DNA from: CALZIK01 sp945787635
GTDB lineage: Bacteria > Acidobacteriota > Thermoanaerobaculia > Multivoradales > JAHEKO01
Direction: 5' to 3'
DNA: 64,000 nucleotides
Assembly (NCBI GenBank): GCA_947259725.1
Contig: CAMYNM010000004.1
Coordinates: 151,559-215,558 of the forward strand
Program-made: the position numbers and the translations under genes
Shown here: in pieces, positions 61,239 through 64,000 of the stretch
How the letters are laid out: the number at the start of each line of letters is the position of its first letter
How positions within the stretch are numbered: the first letter of the stretch is position 1
Notes under the pieces: generated by a model
The model's input: only the letters and a program-made list of their open reading frames with translations
Told to the model about the DNA's origin: nothing
Database searches by the model: none

Positions 61239-62557
61239 CAAGATCGGCCTTCCACGGCGCGTCGGATACGCGATCGGTAGGCGATCAGAACCGCCTTCTT
61301 GCGCTCTTTCAGGGAGACCTTTTCGGGCCCGTCGGCACCGATCGATTCGAGCCCCACCCGCGCGGCCTCGTTGCCCGGGTCGCGCTCCAGGACCTCCCGA
61401 AAACAGGCGGCGGCCTTCTCGGAATCCCTCTGCTCGAGGTAGAGCCGGGCCAGAGTCACCGTGGCTCCGCGAGACTGCCTGCCTTCCTCGCCCGGTTCGA
61501 CGACCTCGGCCTGCGGTTCGTCTTCCCGGGACTCCGAGACGCTGGGCGGCTCCGCCGGCGGCTCGGGCTCATCGAGCGCAAAAACTACCTCGCCGCCGGC
61601 GTCACCCCAGGACTCGGAGGACAAATCCTGGGCAAATATCGAGCCGAACGGCTCGTCATCCGAAAACATCGGCGGCGGCGGCTCGGGTGTGGGGGGCTCC
61701 AAGAAAACCGCAACCTCTTCCCCGGCCGGCTCGGGCTCCGCACGATGCGGGAGCCGCTCGGTGACCAGCTCGAAGCCGACTTCAGAGGCCGGTTCAGGCT
61801 CAATTCCCGGCGGCTCCGGCACCGGAGCCGACTCGAGAGTCGGATCCTGAGTCGACTCCCTCGACACAGGAGGGGCGGGAGGCCAGACCGACTCGGTGGC
61901 GGCCTCCGAGGCGACGTCGAGCTCCATGTCGGTGTCGCGTTCGGTGTCGGGGTCTTCGACCGAGGGCCGCTGTTGCTCCGACGCCCCGTCGACCTCGACC
62001 GGAGGCTCTGGGCTCTCCGAGGCCGACTCGACCGGCGCGGCTTCCTCGACCCGCTCTTCCGCTACCTCGTACGTAGACGGCGCGGGCGACGCCGACGCCT
62101 GCTGCGTATCCACAGTCGCCACCGGCTCATCGAGTCGCGCCGCCGCGGGCTCACCCCTCACCTGTGCCCGGAGCCCCTCGATATCCGCGTCTCCTTCACC
62201 GAGCATCTCGTAGATGTCGAGCTTGTCGCGGGCTTCTTCGAGCTTGCCGAGCCCAAGAAAGGCGCGAACCATGAGCTTGTTGGCGACCAGGTGAACCGGA
62301 TCCGCCCGAACGATTCTCTCCAGATGCGCGAGCGCGTCCGAAAACCGGTCGCTATCCACCAGATAGCGGCTGAGAGCCACCCTCGATGACAAATGGTCCG
62401 GATGCTCCTCGAGACCGGTCTCGAGAACGTCGATGGCGGCGGGCAGGTCGCCCCGGCGCCGATGCTCTTCGGCCAGCTGCAGCCCGAGCTTCGGCGCCTT
62501 GTCGTCATGCCACTGACGCTCGAGCGCTTCGAGTGAGTAGGGAGAATCAGCGGTCAC
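61238..62557 (-). CDS. TPR protein with a long acidic, proline-rich linker
   Basis: The 439-residue product starts at a GTG at 62557. An N-terminal TPR region (about 10-135; LGLQLAEEHRRRGDLPAAIDV, DPVHLVANKLMVRAFLGLG) is separated from a C-terminal TPR (about 365-405; RLYLEQRDSEKAAACFREVL) by about 220 residues rich in Glu, Pro, Ser and Ala, predicted to be disordered. No signal peptide. Coupled to the Roadblock-like gene; the pair could be a cytoplasmic scaffold with its small binding partner. Role unknown. Confidence 0.75.
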   Translation of the reverse strand: MTADSPYSLEALERQWHDDKAPKLGLQLAEEHRRRGDLPAAIDVLETGLEEHPDHLSSRVALSRYLVDSDRFSDALAHLERIVRADPVHLVANKLMVRAFLGLGKLEEARDKLDIYEMLGEGDADIEGLRAQVRGEPAAARLDEPVATVDTQQASASPAPSTYEVAEERVEEAAPVESASESPEPPVEVDGASEQQRPSVEDPDTERDTDMELDVASEAATESVWPPAPPVSRESTQDPTLESAPVPEPPGIEPEPASEVGFELVTERLPHRAEPEPAGEEVAVFLEPPTPEPPPPMFSDDEPFGSIFAQDLSSESWGDAGGEVVFALDEPEPPAEPPSVSESREDEPQAEVVEPGEEGRQSRGATVTLARLYLEQRDSEKAAACFREVLERDPGNEAARVGLESIGADGPEKVSLKERKKAVLIAYRSRIRRAVEGRS

Positions 62558-62610
62558 GGCAACAAATGAATCCGTTTCTGGTTGATGCGGACTATATCAA
62601 TCGGGGCACC

Positions 62611-62635
62611 GGGGACACGATTCCTTCGTGTCCCC
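62611..62635. repeat. Perfect 10-bp hairpin, REP-like
   Basis: GGGGACACGA (62611-62620) and TCGTGTCCCC (62626-62635) form a perfect stem with the loop TTCCT. The left half with its loop recurs at 5241-5257 just after the thrS stop, without its partner arm. Such short palindromes spread through intergenic DNA are typical of REP elements. Confidence 0.6.
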
Positions 62636-62670
62636 TCCCGACTGGTTTTCGGGAGCCGCCGGACGGCTGG

Positions 62671-62696
62671 AGCGGTGGACCCGTGTCGACCGTCTT
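62671..62696. repeat. Degenerate copy of the 924-1106 repeat unit
   Basis: AGCGGTGGACCCGTGTCGAC followed by CGTCTT matches the reverse complement of the unit at 1007-1035 (AGCGGTCGACGTCCCTGTCG and onward) with two bases missing and a few changes. The final 12 bases, GTCGACCGTCTT, are identical. Together with the shared block at 62635-62649 this identifies a second locus of the same repeat family. Confidence 0.55.
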
Positions 62697-62743
62697 ACCG
62701 TTGTCCAATCTCTGGCCTAGCGCGCATCGATAGTGGGCCGCCG

Positions 62744-62784
62744 GTGCCTCTTCTCGCTCGGCGGACCTCGCTCGCAAGAGGCAC
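62744..62784 (-). terminator. Stem-loop after the right-edge surface protein gene
   Basis: GTGCCTCTT (62744-62752) pairs perfectly with AAGAGGCAC (62776-62784), with further GC-rich pairing outside. It is about 60 bases downstream of the minus-strand stop at 62848, where a terminator is expected, but no T-tract follows. It may also be another repeat element. Confidence 0.4.
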
Positions 62785-62847
62785 GCGGCCGGCCTTTCAG
62801 GCACAGCGCCGATGGCTCGCCCCGTGAGGCACGAGTATGGCGAAAAC

Positions 62848-64000
62848 CTACGGGGTCGCGATGCCGCTGAGAGCCACCGATACGGTGACCTCGTCGGGAT
62901 CGTTGCTGGTGATGGTGAGCGTGCCTGTTTCGCTGGTGTTCGCGGCGACGACTCCCGGCGTGAACCGGAGTGTGATGTTGGCTGAATCGCCGGCGTTCAA
63001 CGTCGGCGGGACCGCCGAGACCACCGAGAACACCGAGTTGCTGGAGCTCAAAGCGACAACCGTGAGCGGCGCTCCACCGGCATTGGAGATCGTCAGGACC
63101 CGATCCGCGGTACCCGGATTGGACACCGAGCCGAAATTGATCGAGGTCGGCGAAGCTGAAATGTCCGGCGACGCCGCCACGACCACGTCCTTGGTGATGG
63201 TGTCGCTGCCGCCCAGGTTGGTGGCGGTGAGCGTCACGCTGTAGGTCCCCTCGGCCGCGTAGGTGTTGCCTGGATTCTCCGAGGTACTCGTGCCGCCGTC
63301 CCCGAAGTCCCACTCGTAGGTCAAGGGCGGATCACCGGTGGTGGTGTTGATGAAGTTGACGGTCAGGCCGGTGATGTCGAAATCGAAGCCGGCTATGGGA
63401 AGCGCCGTCTGGAGCGAAATCGTGAAGGGATCCGACTCGAGCAGCACGCCGCCCGAACCGGGCACCTCGGCGCTCACCGTGATCCCGGTCCCCGGCGGCA
63501 ACGACGCCAGGTCGGCCTCGGTGATGGTCAGGCTGTCGAAGGCCTGCCCGCCCTCGTTGGTCAGGACCAATCCGCCCCCGGAGGCCAGATTTCCGAGGTC
63601 GGTGAGAAAGTTGACGCCCTCGCCAACAGCGGCATCACCGAAGTCGTCGCGCACCAGAGCCGAAAGCTGAACCAGCGCCCCGGTCGGAGGAATACTGGTG
63701 GGCGAAACCGTGAGGGTTATGTTGGCCGCGAACCCGGTCACGTCGATCTCGACGATTTCAGTGACCTCGAGTCCTCCGTCACCGGCGGTGCGGGCGGTGA
63801 TCTCGAAGAAGCCGTCGGTGATGTTGCGCACCTCTTTGACGACCAACGTGTCGCGCGCGACGCCCTTGTTGTTGGTCTCTACCGAGCCGCCGGACTCCAA
63901 CGTGCCGATATCGGCCTCGAAAACCACCGCGACACCCGGTACGACGTTGTTGAGATCGTCGAACACCGTGGCCTTGAGCTTGATTCTTTCGCCGCCCGCG
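62848..64000 (-). CDS. Large secreted Ig-like/PKD surface protein, C-terminal part
   Basis: The frame is open at the right edge, so only the last 383 residues or so are seen. Order from the N-terminal side: Ig-like repeats of the invasin/Big type (TVFDDLNNVVPGVAVVFEADIG, VRDDFGDAAVGEGVNFLTDLG), a PKD domain (YEWDFGDGGTSTSENPGNTY), and a final domain of the choice-of-anchor D type with ISASPTSINFGSVSNPGT and DSANITLRFTPG. Such proteins are exported adhesins or matrix proteins. The C-terminal ALSGIATP does not show a sorting signal. Confidence 0.82.
   Translation of the reverse strand, partial: AGGERIKLKATVFDDLNNVVPGVAVVFEADIGTLESGGSVETNNKGVARDTLVVKEVRNITDGFFEITARTAGDGGLEVTEIVEIDVTGFAANITLTVSPTSIPPTGALVQLSALVRDDFGDAAVGEGVNFLTDLGNLASGGGLVLTNEGGQAFDSLTITEADLASLPPGTGITVSAEVPGSGGVLLESDPFTISLQTALPIAGFDFDITGLTVNFINTTTGDPPLTYEWDFGDGGTSTSENPGNTYAAEGTYSVTLTATNLGGSDTITKDVVVAASPDISASPTSINFGSVSNPGTADRVLTISNAGGAPLTVVALSSSNSVFSVVSAVPPTLNAGDSANITLRFTPGVVAANTSETGTLTITSNDPDEVTVSVALSGIATP

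Larger units (their letters stand above)
62558..62847. other. Intergenic region with repeat units and hairpins
   Basis: About 290 bases with no gene separate the TPR gene from the right-edge surface protein. It holds the perfect hairpin at 62611-62635, a 15-base block at 62635-62649 shared with 871-885, a degenerate repeat unit at 62671-62696 and the stem-loop at 62744-62784. Confidence 0.6.

Overview
The window is GC-rich, gene-dense DNA from a free-living Gram-negative bacterium, most likely an Acidobacteriota member close to Thermoanaerobaculia. The main pointers are two secreted proteins of the VWFA-related family described from Acidobacteria, a TonB-dependent receptor with an N-terminal carboxypeptidase-regulatory-like domain, and many secreted TPR and CRTAC1-type (FG-GAP/VCBS plus ASPIC/UnbV) proteins. 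Placement below phylum is inference. No phage, transposase, IS element or CRISPR array is visible.

Layout. (1) 1-7.5 kb: end of a DUF937 gene, a Kbp-like BON/LysM gene with a strong terminator, then on the minus strand the translation cluster thrS-rpmI-rplT-pheS-pheT plus a small coiled-coil gene, and two tRNA-Val genes. infC is absent from its usual place and PheT is a short form. (2) 7.5-14.6 kb, minus: a transglutaminase-like TPR lipoprotein, two VWFA-related proteins and a DUF3179 protein. (3) 15.1-21.4 kb, plus: TonB receptor, terminator, carboxypeptidase-regulatory/TPR protein, and an alkaline-phosphatase-fold/TPR lipoprotein. (4) 21.5-45.0 kb, almost all minus: a tandem array of seven secreted beta-propeller proteins, four secreted TPR proteins and a second alkaline-phosphatase-fold/TPR protein, interrupted by one plus-strand TPR gene at 28.5-30.2 kb. 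Many junctions overlap by four bases, so the array looks like two polycistronic units. (5) 45.2-62.6 kb: a CNNM/CorC-type membrane protein (plus), then a long minus-strand run of housekeeping and envelope genes: accB-accC, thiE, an NSS sodium symporter with a 37-residue MetS-like subunit, aroK, a metallophosphoesterase, a HEAT-cyclophilin lipoprotein, a thioredoxin-like lipoprotein, an ECF sigma/anti-sigma pair, a bactofilin-like membrane protein, a zinc-ribbon TPR protein and proS. (6) The right edge holds part of a large Ig-like/PKD surface protein.

The most unusual element is the 15-45 kb export and surface locus. Nearly every product has a signal peptide or lipobox and is built from protein-binding repeats. 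Three long TPR proteins share the same N-terminal motif, each next to one class of CRTAC1 protein with a fixed Cys-x9-Cys loop. The two sulfatase-like proteins carry Thr, not Cys or Ser, at the nucleophile position, so sulfatase activity is unlikely. A reasonable inference is a cell-surface assembly that works with the TonB receptor; the ligand cannot be read from sequence.

Start sites were chosen from Shine-Dalgarno sequences, signal peptides and overlaps with neighbours. Function assignments rest on motif recognition only; no database search was possible.
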